Below are positions 26,006 to 35,967 of a DNA stretch of 64,000 nt, in pieces. How positions within the stretch are numbered: position 1 is the first letter of the stretch; every line of letters begins with the position of its first letter. Both the position numbers and the translations under genes were made by a program. The DNA comes from Pseudarthrobacter sp. NBSH8 (GTDB taxonomy: Bacteria > Actinomycetota > Actinomycetes > Actinomycetales > Micrococcaceae). The stretch covers positions 124,001 through 188,000 of the forward strand of contig NZ_CP043178.1 of assembly GCF_014217545.1 (NCBI RefSeq). Reading direction: 5' to 3'. Below the pieces are notes generated by a model, which had not been told where the DNA came from, ran no database searches, and worked only from the letters and a program-made list of their open reading frames with translations.

Positions 26006-27949
26006 CTAATCCTTGGTGCAGCATGTTTCGGTGTTGGTTGTTTGGGTTCGGTTTTCGTTGGTGGGGAGGTTGAGGGTGGGGTTTTGGTCGAAGAATCCGT
26101 GGGGTTCGAGCATGAAGCCGATGTTTTGGCGGGGCATGATGGGCCAGTCTTCGAGGCGGACGACGTGGTGCATGCCGAAGGTGTACCAGACCACGAGGTC
26201 CTGGTCCACGATGTTCCGGTCTGCTTGGGTCCAGATGTGCAGGCCGTCGTCGGCGCCGGTGGCTTGGTTGGGGAATTCGCCGGCGGCGAAGCGTTCGGTG
26301 CGGTTGTAGGCGGTGACCCAGAGGTTGTTCCGGGCGAACTGGGCTCGTTTGCTGACGTAGGACTCGTCGCCGGCGGCGAGTTGGATGCCGTCGGTGGGGA
26401 TGAGGCGGTAGGCGACGGGTTCGTCCACGATGTTGCGGCTGTCGCGGTTGGCGATCTTCCAGAAGCGGTGTTTGGAGGAGTCGGTTTTGCGGATGGCTGC
26501 CTGTTCGGTTTCGAGGAGCCGGTCGACTGCTTTGAACGCGGTGTGGGTGGGGTTGTGTTCGGGGATTTCCATGTCTACTTCGTAGACGGCGTTTGTGGGT
26601 CCGTCGATTTCGAAGTCCATGCGGACGTTGAACATGTGCTGGTGGATCGGGGCGTAGAGTCCGTCGTTGTTCAGGGTCTGGCCGTAGGGGCTTTTCTCGC
26701 CGGGTTTCTGGCCGGCGGTGGAGAGGATGCCGGTGGCTTTGACGAGGAACTCGATGCTGCCGTCGAGGAAGAGGTGCCAGTAGAAGGCGTACTCGTAGTT
26801 CGCGACGGTGGCGATGAAGGAGATGACGAGTTTGCGGCTGCGGCGGGTTTCGGTGGTGCCTTCGCGGAAGTCGAAGTGCTTCCAGAGGATCGAGTCGTCT
26901 TCTTCGTGCATGCAGATGGCGTTCTCGATGGTCAGGGGGTTGCCGTGGCTGTCGGCGGTGATGCCGTCGAAGTATTTGATCTCGCCCAGGCAGTCGCAGC
27001 CCAGGGTCAGGGAGTTGGCCATGTTCCCGATGTTGTATTCGCCTGAGTCGAAGGCGTTCTTTTTGGCTTGGACGGGGGCGGTGTCGCCGTAGGGGACGAC
27101 CATTTCCGAGAGTGAGGCCCGGTTGATCACGGGGCGTTCGACGCCTTTGTTGCGGAATTTCAGCTGGTGCAGGACCAGGCCTTCGCGGGGGGTGAAGCCG
27201 ACGCGGAAGGACCAGTCGGCCCACTGGACGTGGTTGCCGGTGACGGTGAAGGAGGCGCCTTCGGGCTGGGTGATGGAGATGGGTTTGAGGTCGGTGCGGG
27301 CCTCGCCGACGTATTTGGGCAGGTAGTTGCCGCTCGCGGACGGGACCGGGATTGCCTGGTCGTCTTCGACCTTGACGATTTCGCCGGTGTTCAGGTCCAC
27401 GATGACGATGAAGTTCTCGATCGGGTGGGCGTAGGGGCTGTCGTCTGCTTCTTCGCGGACGAAGACGAGGGCGCGCATCAGGCGCCGGCCCTGATCGTCT
27501 TCGCCGAAGTAGCCCACGGACCAGGGTTCGAAGCAGACCAGGGACATGTCGGTGATGCCGCGTTTGGCCAGGGCGGCCTGGACCTCGGGGTCCTTCCGGC
27601 AGCTCTCTTCACCTTCGGCGAATTCGTCGAGCATGAACGGGGGGTGGATGTGCGCGGCGAGCTGCGTCCATTTGGAAACGATGCCCGAGTCCAGGTCCAC
27701 GATCGCTTCGTAGGACCGTGCCTCGGCCCGGTCGACGAGGACCGCGTCGGCCTCGCGGACCGTTGCCGCGCCGGAGCGGAGCAGTTCCTTATCCGGTTCG
27801 CGCAGCTCAATACTGATGAAGCGGAACGACTCGGCCGCGGCCTGGCCATCCTTCAGGATCGCCGCGGCCCGGGAAATCTCGTCGCGGGAGAGCGGATCGA
27901 GAGGGTGCGTTACCCCAACAACAGTTTCGGTTTCAATGTCGATAGACAT
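26006..27949 (-). CDS. maox: Copper/TPQ methylamine oxidase, copy 2
   Basis: This 647-residue enzyme is identical in amino acid sequence to copy 1 from about residue 15 to near the C-terminus. The first 14 residues differ (MSIDIETETVVGVTH versus MTLTTEIHTEVGVAH), and the C-terminus is CCTKD rather than CCTTDK. The TPQ motif NYEY, HQH copper ligands and the third His are unchanged. AAGGAGAAAAG precedes the ATG at 27949. Upstream sequence shares with copy 1 the leader GATGAGATCCCTAAGG-N-CTGATAGGCGA. The two genes therefore have separate promoters with related elements but the same product. Confidence 0.95.
   Translation of the reverse strand: MSIDIETETVVGVTHPLDPLSRDEISRAAAILKDGQAAAESFRFISIELREPDKELLRSGAATVREADAVLVDRAEARSYEAIVDLDSGIVSKWTQLAAHIHPPFMLDEFAEGEESCRKDPEVQAALAKRGITDMSLVCFEPWSVGYFGEDDQGRRLMRALVFVREEADDSPYAHPIENFIVIVDLNTGEIVKVEDDQAIPVPSASGNYLPKYVGEARTDLKPISITQPEGASFTVTGNHVQWADWSFRVGFTPREGLVLHQLKFRNKGVERPVINRASLSEMVVPYGDTAPVQAKKNAFDSGEYNIGNMANSLTLGCDCLGEIKYFDGITADSHGNPLTIENAICMHEEDDSILWKHFDFREGTTETRRSRKLVISFIATVANYEYAFYWHLFLDGSIEFLVKATGILSTAGQKPGEKSPYGQTLNNDGLYAPIHQHMFNVRMDFEIDGPTNAVYEVDMEIPEHNPTHTAFKAVDRLLETEQAAIRKTDSSKHRFWKIANRDSRNIVDEPVAYRLIPTDGIQLAAGDESYVSKRAQFARNNLWVTAYNRTERFAAGEFPNQATGADDGLHIWTQADRNIVDQDLVVWYTFGMHHVVRLEDWPIMPRQNIGFMLEPHGFFDQNPTLNLPTNENRTQTTNTETCCTKD
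26014..27907. repeat. Near-identical 1.9-kb direct repeat (amine oxidase body), copy 2
   Basis: This is the partner of 3149-5042, with sharp ends inside codon 14 and inside the last few codons. The neighbouring paralogs (permease, DUF5134) are much more diverged. Confidence 0.85.
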
Positions 27950-28143
27950 ACTTTTCTCCTTGATTCTCGTTGAGGATGAGATCCCTAAGGCCTGATAGGC
28001 GAATTGCCCCGCAGGGCCTGGAATATGCCGAAAGTTTTCCTGGGCATAGCTGATTACTAATTTCTTGATCTGCTACGGACCGCTTGCAAAACCGATCCGC
28101 TGTTTTTACTGTGCCAGCCGATCTCTGCTCCGAACCTACTGAA

Positions 28144-28220
28144 CATGACGCTGATCACTTGCATTCGGTCTGTGTAGAAAAAGCTACGTTATGCAATTCA
28201 TCGAGGCGAGCCTTTTATGG
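28144..28220 (-). promoter_or_regulatory. CRP-like half-conserved palindrome and promoter block upstream of amine oxidase 2
   Basis: CATGACGCTGATCACT (28144-28159) is a weaker TGA-N6-TCA palindrome. The downstream block GCTACGTTA, AATTCATC and CCTTTTATGG (28182-28220) matches those at 5290-5325 and 8353-8390. Confidence 0.5.
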
Positions 28221-28264
28221 ATATTTACGTGAGAAATTCGCAGGGGTATTTTCCCATCGCAGTT

Positions 28265-28302
28265 AACATGTTGGAAACATGCCGAAACATGATCGAAACC
28301 TG
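28265..28302. repeat. Four helically phased AACATG repeats
   Basis: AACATG occurs at 28265, 28276 and 28286 and AACCTG at 28297, a spacing of 10-11 bp, so all lie on one face of the helix. They are in the 682-bp gap between amine oxidase 2 and the LuxR gene, which has no credible gene. The remainder (28303-28631) shows nothing I can interpret. Confidence 0.5.
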
Positions 28303-28631
28303 CGGAGCGGGATTCCAGCCGTCAACGCCGCGTCGGAACCGCTGTTACGGCCCTGTCTCTGAGCGTGGTTGGGGGGATTTTACGGAAGGGTCGTTGGCCT
28401 CAGGCGGCGAGCCGTTCGGGCTTGCGATCCGCCGCAGGCCGCGGCCCGCAGCCAGAGCACCACCATCGGGGCACCCCGGTTGGTGCTCTCGGTTTCGACA
28501 TGCGCAAGGCAGATGGCAGCCTCAGCGGCGGACGTAGACGAGGTCCTGCACGCACACCGGTCTGGACGAGCGGGCCGGCCCGTTTCGTCTTAAATGGACC
28601 GCGCAGTCAACTTGAGTGAACAGCTACTCCG

Positions 28632-29939
28632 CTACCGGAGTCCGTGGCTGTGTGCCAGGGCGATAGCCTCGGTGCGTGAACCGACCTCGAGCTTCCTGAA
28701 CAGGTTGCGCACATGGAACTTGACCGTGTTCTCGCTAATGCCGAGCGTGGAGGCGATGGTCCGGTTGCGCTCTCCGGCGACAAGGTGCTGGAGGACTTCG
28801 AGTTCCCGGGCGGCAAGGTCCCATCCCGCGACATCCCCGGCCGGGCGTGTCGTTTGCATGTCCAGGGGGAGGGTGACAAACACGTCCGCACCCCAGCCCG
28901 GCATGACGTCGATCCGCAGTGTTCCGGTGAGCGCCTGGACCCTGCGGTCCAGGCGGGCGATGCTCGGCGCGTCGGCTTTGAGCGCACCCCGGCCGTCGTC
29001 GCGGACGTTGATCAGTAGGTTTTCGCCGTCGCAGTCCCATTGCGTCCGTACCCTGCTGACGTCCGGTTGTTCCGTCATGGCCAGCACAAGTCCGCGGACG
29101 ATTGCCCGTGCCGCGTGGGCAACTTCGCCCGGCAGAGCCCGTCCATTCAGCGGCGGTTCGATAAATTCAATCTCAATGCCGCTGTAGCGTGTGAGCGGCC
29201 GCAGGTCCTCCCGCAGGCGCTCGAATGCCTTGGCGACGGGCTCTTTCACCAGGTCTGTAGTGCGGTCGCTGTGGGTCCGGATCCCGATCAGAGCTTTGGC
29301 GGTGAGGTCGATGACGGTTGTGCGGGCCGCCGCGTCCTCCAGCGAGGAGGAACGAAGGGCTGCCAGGAGTGTCTCCAGGGTGGTGGAGTGCACATCGGTC
29401 AGTTCCGCGGTCACGCGGAGGCGTTCAGCGGATGCCGCCCGCGATTCGAGCAGGTACGACGGCGGCGCATCGGCCACCTTCTCCCGGATCCGCCGCGCTG
29501 TAAGGCGCCACAGATACGTCACCAGGTCCAGGCCGGCGTTGCGCCCCGGAGCGGCAGGGGGATCGGTAAGGACCAGGAGGGCGTTGCTCGAGGCGTGTTT
29601 CAGGGCGAGTACGGGGCGGGTCTTGCTGGCGAGCTCGGCTTCCCCGAACCAAGGTCCCTCATCCTTAAGGGTGGCGCGGAGTGTGTCCAGCTCGGCGATG
29701 GAGACCCGGGAAATGATGTCTTCGTCGCCAGCCTTCTTCTGCGGGCGGCCTGTGCAGTCTTCCGTGAAGATCACAAGCGCGCTGCTTCCCATGTAGGGGA
29801 GCGTGGCATCACGCAGGCGCTCCGCTATCTGGGCCAGAGGGGCGTCGGCCAATGCTGCCACACTCTGCAAAAGCGGCCACGGCAGGTCTGGTAGGGCCAC
29901 GGTGAGTTCTTTCAGGGATGGGTCCGGCGCTGCACTCAT
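28632..29939 (-). CDS. LuxR/NarL-type transcriptional regulator with a GAF-like and ATPase-like region
   Basis: This 435-residue protein ends in a LuxR/NarL helix-turn-helix (residues 375-435: LAARELEVLQHLVAGERNRTIASTLGISENTVKFHVRNLFRKLEV region). The middle resembles a sensor-kinase dimerisation/ATPase module (LLINVRDDGRGAL, roughly residues 318-330), but no phosphoacceptor motif is evident. The N-terminal half looks like a small-molecule-sensing domain. It is divergent from tkt, with a 163-bp gap containing the RuMP box 29971-29998, whose 5-bp arms (ACCC AAAA GGGT) suit a NarL-type dimer. I infer that it regulates RuMP genes. Confidence 0.85.
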   Translation of the reverse strand: MSAAPDPSLKELTVALPDLPWPLLQSVAALADAPLAQIAERLRDATLPYMGSSALVIFTEDCTGRPQKKAGDEDIISRVSIAELDTLRATLKDEGPWFGEAELASKTRPVLALKHASSNALLVLTDPPAAPGRNAGLDLVTYLWRLTARRIREKVADAPPSYLLESRAASAERLRVTAELTDVHSTTLETLLAALRSSSLEDAAARTTVIDLTAKALIGIRTHSDRTTDLVKEPVAKAFERLREDLRPLTRYSGIEIEFIEPPLNGRALPGEVAHAARAIVRGLVLAMTEQPDVSRVRTQWDCDGENLLINVRDDGRGALKADAPSIARLDRRVQALTGTLRIDVMPGWGADVFVTLPLDMQTTRPAGDVAGWDLAARELEVLQHLVAGERNRTIASTLGISENTVKFHVRNLFRKLEVGSRTEAIALAHSHGLR

Positions 29940-29970
29940 CCAGACAGCATACCCGGCCGGAAACGTTCTT

Positions 29971-30102
29971 CCAACCCAAAAGGGTAGTAAGAACCGTCAG
30001 AAAACAGTGTTACCCCTGCCCATTTGGTTCGCGATTATTGATATCAACCAGAAAGTATCCGTCCGGCCGCTGCAGGCCGACCAGATCCAAAAAGGACAAA
30101 CC
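29971..30102 (+). promoter_or_regulatory. RuMP box and conserved leader upstream of tkt
   Basis: The box at 29971-29998 (AACCCAAAAGGGTAG then GAACCGTC) and the following leader match 12234-12366 across about 130 bp, including AGAAAACAGTGTTACCCC and GATATCAACCA. AAAGGACAAACC leads to the GTG start at 30103. The box starts 32 bp from the LuxR gene start on the other strand. Confidence 0.78.
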
Positions 30103-32256
30103 GTGAACCCGACGACAAATGTGATACTCCCCGGCACTGCCAATTCAGCAACACTCAACTGGACGCCCGAGGACGAGCGCGCCGTAGACACCGCCCGTGT
30201 TCTGGCGGCGGACGCTGTGGAGAAGGTCGGCAACGGCCACCCCGGCACTGCCATGAGCCTTGCCCCGGCCGCGTACCTTCTTTTCCAGAAGCTGATGCGC
30301 CACGATCCCCGCGACCCGGACTGGCTGGGACGTGACCGTTTCATCCTGTCACCCGGCCACTCCTCCCTGACCCTTTATGTCCAGCTGTTCCTGTCCGGCT
30401 ACGGACTGGAACTGGACGACCTCAAGGCGCTTCGCACCTGGGATTCGCTGACCCCGGGGCACCCGGAGTACAAGCACACCGCCGGTGTCGAAATCACCAC
30501 GGGCCCGCTGGGCCAGGGCCTTGCGTCCTCGGTGGGCTTCGCCTACTCACAGCGGCGGATGCGCGGCCTGTTCGACGCCGACGCCGCCGAGGGCACGTCC
30601 CCGTTTGACCACACCATCTGGGTCATCGCCTCCGACGGCGACATTCAGGAAGGCGTGACCTCCGAGGCTTCCTCGCTGGCCGGGCACCAGGAACTGGGCA
30701 ACCTCGTGGTGATCTACGACGAGAACCATATCTCCATCGAGGACGACACTGACATCTCCTTTACCGAGGATGTCCTCAAGCGCTACGAGGCGTACGGCTG
30801 GCACACCCAGCGCGTGGACTGGACCGAGACGGGCGAGTACGTCGAAGACGTCCAGGAGCTGTACTCTGCACTGCTGGCCGCAAAGGCCGAGACGTCCAAG
30901 CCGTCCATCATCTCGCTGCGCACCATCATCGGCTACCCGGCACCCAAGAAGCAGAACACCGGCAAGATCCACGGTTCAGCCCTGGGCGCCGAGGAAGTCG
31001 CAGGCCTCAAGGAGGTGCTGGGCTTCGATCCCGCCAAGTCCTTCGAGGTGGACCAGGACGTCCTGGCCCACGCCCGTGCCGTCGTCGACCGCGGCGCTGC
31101 AGCCCGCAGCGAATGGGATTCCTCATTTGAGGCGTGGCAGTCGGCCAACCCTGAGGGCGCCGCGTTGCTGGAGCGGATCGAAGCTAAGACGCTTCCCGCC
31201 GGACTTGATGCAGTCCTGCCGGTCTTCGAAGCTGGCAAGGATGTCTCCACCCGGGCAGCGTCGGGTAAGGTCCTGAACGCACTCGGACCGGTCATGCCGG
31301 AACTCTGGGGCGGTTCGGCTGACCTCGCCGAGTCCAACAACACCACCATCGAAGGCTCGGCCTCCTTCATCCCGGTCTCCCGCTCCACCGATGCCTGGAA
31401 GGGCAACCCCTACGGCCGGGTCCTGCACTTCGGCATCCGTGAGCACGCCGCTGCGTCGATCGTGAACGGTATCTCGCTGCACGGCCGGACCCGCGCGTTT
31501 TCCGGTACGTTCCTGATCTTCAGTGACTACCAGCGCCCGGCCATCCGCCTCTCGGCTCTGATGGGTGTCCCGTCCATCTACGTGTGGTCCCACGACTCCA
31601 TCGGCCTGGGCGAAGACGGTCCCACCCACCAGCCGGTGGAGCAGCTCTCCACGCTGCGCGCCATTGTGGGCCTGGACGTAGTCCGCCCCGGCGACGCCAA
31701 CGAAGTGGGCATGGCATGGAAGACCATGCTGGAGAACCACGAAAACCCGGCCGGGATTGTCCTGACCCGTCAGAACGTCCCCACCTTCGCCCGCGGTAAC
31801 GGTGCAGCACAGGGTGATACCTTTGCTTCCCCGGCGGGTGTGGCCAAGGGCGGCTATGTCCTGGCAGAAGCTTGCAAGGACGGCGCCACTGTTCCGGCCG
31901 ACGTTCTGCTGATCGCTACCGGCTCCGAGGTCCAGTTGGCCGTCCAGGCCCGCGAGGCACTCCAGGCCGAAGGGATCGCTGCCCGCGTCATCTCCATGCC
32001 CTGTGTTGAGTGGTTCAACAAGCAGGACGCGGCTTACCGAGAGTCCGTGCTCCCCGCAGCAGTCAAGGCACGCGTCTCCGTCGAAGCCGGCCTGGCCCTG
32101 GGCTGGAGGGAATTCGTTGGCGATGCCGGCCGTTCCATCTCGCTCGAGCACTACGGCGCTTCGGCTGACTACAAACGCCTGTTCCAGGAGTTCGGCATCA
32201 CCGCGGAGGCAGTTACCGCCGCCGCCAAGGGCTCCCTGGCCGCTGCCCGCAACTGA
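30103..32256 (+). CDS. tkt: Transketolase
   Basis: This 717-residue thiamine-diphosphate enzyme transfers C2 units in the RuMP/pentose phosphate rearrangement. Motifs include [13 protein letters not shown] at the N-terminal TPP domain, [20 protein letters not shown] (GDG motif) and [19 protein letters not shown] in the pyrimidine domain. The GTG at 30103 is chosen because the leader and ribosome-binding site match hxlB; the longer open frame is not supported. It heads the tkt-tal-rpe-rpiB-fba series on the plus strand. Confidence 0.96.
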   Translation: MNPTTNVILPGTANSATLNWTPEDERAVDTARVLAADAVEKVGNGHPGTAMSLAPAAYLLFQKLMRHDPRDPDWLGRDRFILSPGHSSLTLYVQLFLSGYGLELDDLKALRTWDSLTPGHPEYKHTAGVEITTGPLGQGLASSVGFAYSQRRMRGLFDADAAEGTSPFDHTIWVIASDGDIQEGVTSEASSLAGHQELGNLVVIYDENHISIEDDTDISFTEDVLKRYEAYGWHTQRVDWTETGEYVEDVQELYSALLAAKAETSKPSIISLRTIIGYPAPKKQNTGKIHGSALGAEEVAGLKEVLGFDPAKSFEVDQDVLAHARAVVDRGAAARSEWDSSFEAWQSANPEGAALLERIEAKTLPAGLDAVLPVFEAGKDVSTRAASGKVLNALGPVMPELWGGSADLAESNNTTIEGSASFIPVSRSTDAWKGNPYGRVLHFGIREHAAASIVNGISLHGRTRAFSGTFLIFSDYQRPAIRLSALMGVPSIYVWSHDSIGLGEDGPTHQPVEQLSTLRAIVGLDVVRPGDANEVGMAWKTMLENHENPAGIVLTRQNVPTFARGNGAAQGDTFASPAGVAKGGYVLAEACKDGATVPADVLLIATGSEVQLAVQAREALQAEGIAARVISMPCVEWFNKQDAAYRESVLPAAVKARVSVEAGLALGWREFVGDAGRSISLEHYGASADYKRLFQEFGITAEAVTAAAKGSLAAARN

Positions 32257-32278
32257 TATTTACCTGCACTGCGGCCAA

Positions 32279-32315
32279 CGCCGCGGGACGGCCTCATGGG
32301 GGACGTCCCGCGGCG
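32279..32315 (+). terminator. Hairpin between tkt and tal
   Basis: A 12-bp stem CGCCGCGGGACG / CGTCCCGCGGCG (32279-32290 and 32304-32315) in the 104-bp gap may attenuate or protect mRNA ends rather than fully stop transcription. Confidence 0.55.
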
Positions 32316-32360
32316 CGGCCGCGAACTGTCACCAGTCCACAATTTTTGAAGGAAGAAGCC

Positions 32361-33482
32361 ATGACCAACGCAACCCCCACCGCCCAGCTGTCCGACGCCG
32401 GCGTGTCCATCTGGCTCGACGACCTCTCGCGTGAGCGTCTCGCAAGCGGCAGCCTGCAGAAGCTCATCGACGAAAAGAATGTGGTCGGCGTGACCACCAA
32501 CCCGTCCATCTTCCAGGCCGCGATCACCTCCGGCTCCGACTATGACGCAAAGATCGCCGAACTTGCCGCGCAGGGTGCCGGCGTCGAAGAGACTATCTTC
32601 GAGATCACCACCACCGACGTCGCTGACGCCTGCGACCTGTTCGCTCCGATCGCCGCCGCCACCAAGGGTGTCGACGGCCGCGTTTCCATCGAAGTTGACC
32701 CGCGCCTGGCCTGGGACACGGCCGGCACCATCGCCGAAGCCAAGAACCTCTACAAAAAGGTGGACAAGGACAACGTCCACATCAAGATCCCGGCAACCCT
32801 TGAAGGCCTCGAAGCGATCACTGCGACCCTGGGCGAGGGCATCAGCGTTAACGTGACCCTGATCTTCTCCCTGGAGCGCTACCGGGCCGTCATCAACGCC
32901 TTCCAGTCCGGCCTGGAGCAGGCGAAGGACAACGGCCATGACCTGTCCACGATCCACTCCGTGGCCTCGTTCTTCGTCTCCCGCGTTGACTCCGAAATCG
33001 ACAAGCGCCTTGACGCCATCGGCACCGACGAAGCCAAGGCCCTCAAGGGCAAGGCCGGCGTAGCCAACGCCCGCCTGGCCTACCAGGTCTACGAGCAGCT
33101 CTTTTCCACCGATCGGTGGGAGGTCCTGGCCGAAGCCGGCGCACGTCCACAGCGTCCCCTGTGGGCTTCCACCGGCGTCAAGGACCCGGCCTACCCCGAC
33201 ACCCTGTATGTCACGGGACTGGTAGCTGCCGACGTCGTCAACACCATGCCGGAGAAGACCCTGGACGCCACGTTCGACCACGGCGTGGTCACCGGGGACA
33301 CCATCACTGGCGCCTATGCCGAGTCCAAGGCCGTGCTGTACGCACTGGACGCACTGGGTATTTCCTACAACGAGGTGGTTGCCCTCCTCGAATCCGAGGG
33401 CCTGGAGAAGTTTGTAGCCAGCTGGAAGGAACTGCTGGCCGACGTCGAAGGTGCCCTTGCCGCTGCACGGAAGGCATCCTGA
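32361..33482 (+). CDS. tal: Transaldolase
   Basis: This 373-residue class I aldolase-fold enzyme transfers a dihydroxyacetone unit in sugar-phosphate interconversion. The Schiff-base Lys lies in [15 protein letters not shown], and [12 protein letters not shown] and [19 protein letters not shown] are typical of the longer TalB/actinobacterial type. GAAGGAAG lies 7 bases before the ATG at 32361. It is 35 bp upstream of rpe. Confidence 0.95.
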   Translation: MTNATPTAQLSDAGVSIWLDDLSRERLASGSLQKLIDEKNVVGVTTNPSIFQAAITSGSDYDAKIAELAAQGAGVEETIFEITTTDVADACDLFAPIAAATKGVDGRVSIEVDPRLAWDTAGTIAEAKNLYKKVDKDNVHIKIPATLEGLEAITATLGEGISVNVTLIFSLERYRAVINAFQSGLEQAKDNGHDLSTIHSVASFFVSRVDSEIDKRLDAIGTDEAKALKGKAGVANARLAYQVYEQLFSTDRWEVLAEAGARPQRPLWASTGVKDPAYPDTLYVTGLVAADVVNTMPEKTLDATFDHGVVTGDTITGAYAESKAVLYALDALGISYNEVVALLESEGLEKFVASWKELLADVEGALAAARKAS

Positions 33483-33516
33483 TCCGAGCTCTGACAGCTA
33501 CCGAAAGGCAGACACC

Positions 33517-34194
33517 ATGTCCGCATCACCTCTGAAATGCTGCATCAACCCCAGCATCCTCTCGGCCGACTTCGCCAACCTCGAGGCCGAGCTTGCCCGC
33601 ATCAGCAACGCCGATGCCGTGCACGTGGATGTTATGGACAACCTCTTTGTGCCAAACCTGACCATCGGCCTGCCTGTTGTGGAACGGCTGCAGAAGGTCA
33701 GCCCCGTCCCGTTGGACGCCCACCTGATGATCGCAAACGTGGACCGTTGGGCGCCGCAGTACGCCGACGCCGGCCTGAGCTCTGTGACGTTCCACGTCGA
33801 GGCATCAGATGCCCCCATCAAACTCGCCCGGGAACTCCGCGCCCGTGGGGCCAAGGCTGGCATGGCACTTCGCCCGGCCACTCCGGTGGAACCGTACCTG
33901 GACATGCTCACCGAACTGGACATGCTGTTGATCATGACGGTGGAGCCGGGCTTCGGCGGCCAGGCATTCCTGGACGTCATGCTGCCCAAGATCCGCCGTG
34001 CCCGCGCGGCAGTGGACGGTGCGGGGGTGAACGTGGCCATCCAGGTGGACGGCGGCATCACAGAGGAAACCATCACCCGCGCCGCGGAGGCCGGTGCCAA
34101 CGTCTTTGTGGCCGGATCCGCCGTATACGGCAGGCCGTCGCCTGAGGACGCCATCGAGTCGCTGCGCGCCAACGGGCAGCTCGCTTTCGGCTAA
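33517..34194 (+). CDS. rpe: Ribulose-phosphate 3-epimerase
   Basis: This 225-residue TIM barrel interconverts ribulose-5-P and xylulose-5-P. Metal/acid-base motifs HVDVMDN, HLMI and [11 protein letters not shown] are present, and [11 protein letters not shown] is the catalytic Asp loop. The ATG at 33517 was chosen by homology ([15 protein letters not shown] follows) and GAAAGGCAG upstream. It lies in the middle of the tkt-tal-rpe-rpiB series and supplies xylulose-5-P for transketolase. Confidence 0.95.
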   Translation: MSASPLKCCINPSILSADFANLEAELARISNADAVHVDVMDNLFVPNLTIGLPVVERLQKVSPVPLDAHLMIANVDRWAPQYADAGLSSVTFHVEASDAPIKLARELRARGAKAGMALRPATPVEPYLDMLTELDMLLIMTVEPGFGGQAFLDVMLPKIRRARAAVDGAGVNVAIQVDGGITEETITRAAEAGANVFVAGSAVYGRPSPEDAIESLRANGQLAFG

Positions 34195-34244
34195 CTACGC
34201 TGCACGACAACAACACCGCACCCCACCAGTCTGAAGGACCCCTC

Positions 34245-34718
34245 ATGCGCGTTCACATCGCAACCGACCACGCGGGTATGGAGCTTAGCTCCCACCTCAT
34301 CACCGCACTCTCAGCCAGTGGCTACGAGATGGTAGACCACGGGCCAGCGGCCTACGACGCCGAGGACGACTACCCGGCATTCTGCATCAAGGCCGCGTCC
34401 GCCGTCGTGGCCGACCAGGCCGCCGGCGTTGACGCCCTCGGGATTGTGCTGGGGGGCTCAGGCAACGGCGAGCAGATCGCTGCGAACAAGGTGAAAGGCG
34501 TGCGCGCGGCCTTGGCATGGAACCTCGACACCGCCAAACTGGCCCGCGAACACAACAACGCCAACGTCGTGGCAGTGGGTGGCCGCCAGCACACCGTTCA
34601 CGAGGCCACCGAACTGATCGAGGCGTTCCTAGCCGAACCATATAGCAACGCCGAACGCCACGAGCGCCGCATCGGCAAGATCGCCACCTACGAATCCACC
34701 GGCGAGGTTGCCGAGTAG
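34245..34718 (+). CDS. rpiB: Ribose-5-phosphate isomerase B
   Basis: This 157-residue RpiB isomerises ribose-5-P and ribulose-5-P. Substrate loops are visible as TDHAGMELS and GGSGNGEQIAANKVKGVRAALAW; the GNGE form, with Glu in place of the Cys of E. coli RpiB, is the actinobacterial type. H-x-x-H in RQHTVHEATE fits. It is the last gene before a hairpin terminator at 34732-34770. Confidence 0.93.
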   Translation: MRVHIATDHAGMELSSHLITALSASGYEMVDHGPAAYDAEDDYPAFCIKAASAVVADQAAGVDALGIVLGGSGNGEQIAANKVKGVRAALAWNLDTAKLAREHNNANVVAVGGRQHTVHEATELIEAFLAEPYSNAERHERRIGKIATYESTGEVAE

Positions 34719-34731
34719 GTTCATTTCACGG

Positions 34732-34770
34732 AGGCCCCGCGCAATCCTTTCGAAGGACTGCGCGGGGCCT
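34732..34770 (+). terminator. Terminator hairpin after rpiB
   Basis: An 18-bp stem with a single mismatch (AGGCCCCGC at its base) and a 3-base loop closes the tkt-tal-rpe-rpiB unit; fba starts 66 bp later, so read-through or a separate promoter is possible. Confidence 0.75.
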
Positions 34771-34835
34771 TGGGACTGTCTGACACGTGCTTGTGGCAGG
34801 CGCGCCCAAAAACAAAATCCACTTGAGGAGTCAGC

Positions 34836-35855
34836 ATGCCCATTGCAACCCCAGAGATCTACTCCGAGATGATCGACCGTGCCAAGGCCGGGGGCTTTGC
34901 GTTTCCGGCGGTCAATGTGACGTCGTCGCAGACCCTGAATGCAGCCATCCGCGGGTTCGCCGAGGCTGAGTCCGATGGCATTATCCAGGTTTCCACCGGT
35001 GGCGCAGCGTACTGGTCCGGTGCATCGGTCAAGGACATGGTTGCCGGTTCGCTCGGTTTCGCCGCCTTTGCCCGCGAAGTGGCCAAGAACTACAACGTCA
35101 ACATTGCGCTGCACACGGACCACTGCCCCAAGGACAAGCTGGACGGCTTTGTCCTGCCGCTGCTGGCCGCTTCGGAGGCTGAGGTCAAGGCTGGCCGGAA
35201 CCCGATCTTCAACTCGCACATGTGGGACGGCTCGCACGAGACCCTCGAAGACAACCTGCGCATCGCCCGCGAGCTGCTGGAGCGTTCCGGCGCGGCGAAG
35301 ATGATGCTCGAGGTTGAAATCGGCACCGTCGGTGGCGAGGAAGACGGCGTGGAGAACGAGATCAACGAGAAGCTCTACACCACCACCGAAGATGCCCTCG
35401 CGACCATCGAGGCGCTGGGTACGGGCGAGAACGGCCGTTACCTGACGGCGCTGACGTTCGGTAACGTCCACGGCGTGTACAAGCCCGGTGGCGTGAAGCT
35501 GCGCCCGGAGCTGCTCAAGCAGATCCAGGCCGAGGTGGGTGCCAAGATCGGCAAGGAGAACCCGTTTGATCTGGTGTTCCACGGCGGTTCGGGTTCTTCT
35601 GACCAGGAAATCGCTGACGCCGTTTCCTATGGTGTGATCAAGATGAACGTCGATACGGACACGCAGTACGCGTTCACGCGTCCGGTGGCCGGGCACATGC
35701 TCGCCAACTACGACGGCGTGCTGAAGATCGACGGCGAAATGGGCAACAAGAAGACCTACGATCCCCGCGTCTGGGGTGCCTCCGCCGAGGCCGGCATGGC
35801 TGCCCGCATCGCCGAGGCCGCCCGCCAGCTCGGCTCCCTCGGCAAGACGTTCTAG
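34836..35855 (+). CDS. fba: Fructose-bisphosphate aldolase, class II
   Basis: This 339-residue zinc aldolase has ligand motif ALHTDHCPK and VFHGGSGSS, which are classic class II features. In the FBP-aldolase variant of the RuMP cycle it cleaves fructose-1,6-P2 to triose phosphates. AGGAGTCAGC precedes the ATG. It lies 66 bp after the terminator that ends rpiB. Confidence 0.95.
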   Translation: MPIATPEIYSEMIDRAKAGGFAFPAVNVTSSQTLNAAIRGFAEAESDGIIQVSTGGAAYWSGASVKDMVAGSLGFAAFAREVAKNYNVNIALHTDHCPKDKLDGFVLPLLAASEAEVKAGRNPIFNSHMWDGSHETLEDNLRIARELLERSGAAKMMLEVEIGTVGGEEDGVENEINEKLYTTTEDALATIEALGTGENGRYLTALTFGNVHGVYKPGGVKLRPELLKQIQAEVGAKIGKENPFDLVFHGGSGSSDQEIADAVSYGVIKMNVDTDTQYAFTRPVAGHMLANYDGVLKIDGEMGNKKTYDPRVWGASAEAGMAARIAEAARQLGSLGKTF

Positions 35856-35967
35856 CCGAAGAGGGCTGGGAGCTAAGATCCCTCACAGCAGTACGATCCG
35901 AACCCATAAACTGCGACCGGGCATGAAGCCGCATTGCCAGGGCAGAGAGCCTGAAAAGGAGTATTCA

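Noticed and set aside
28265..28302. CRISPR-like array
   Set aside because: The repeat units are only 6 bp with 4-5 bp spacing; this is an operator-like array, not CRISPR.
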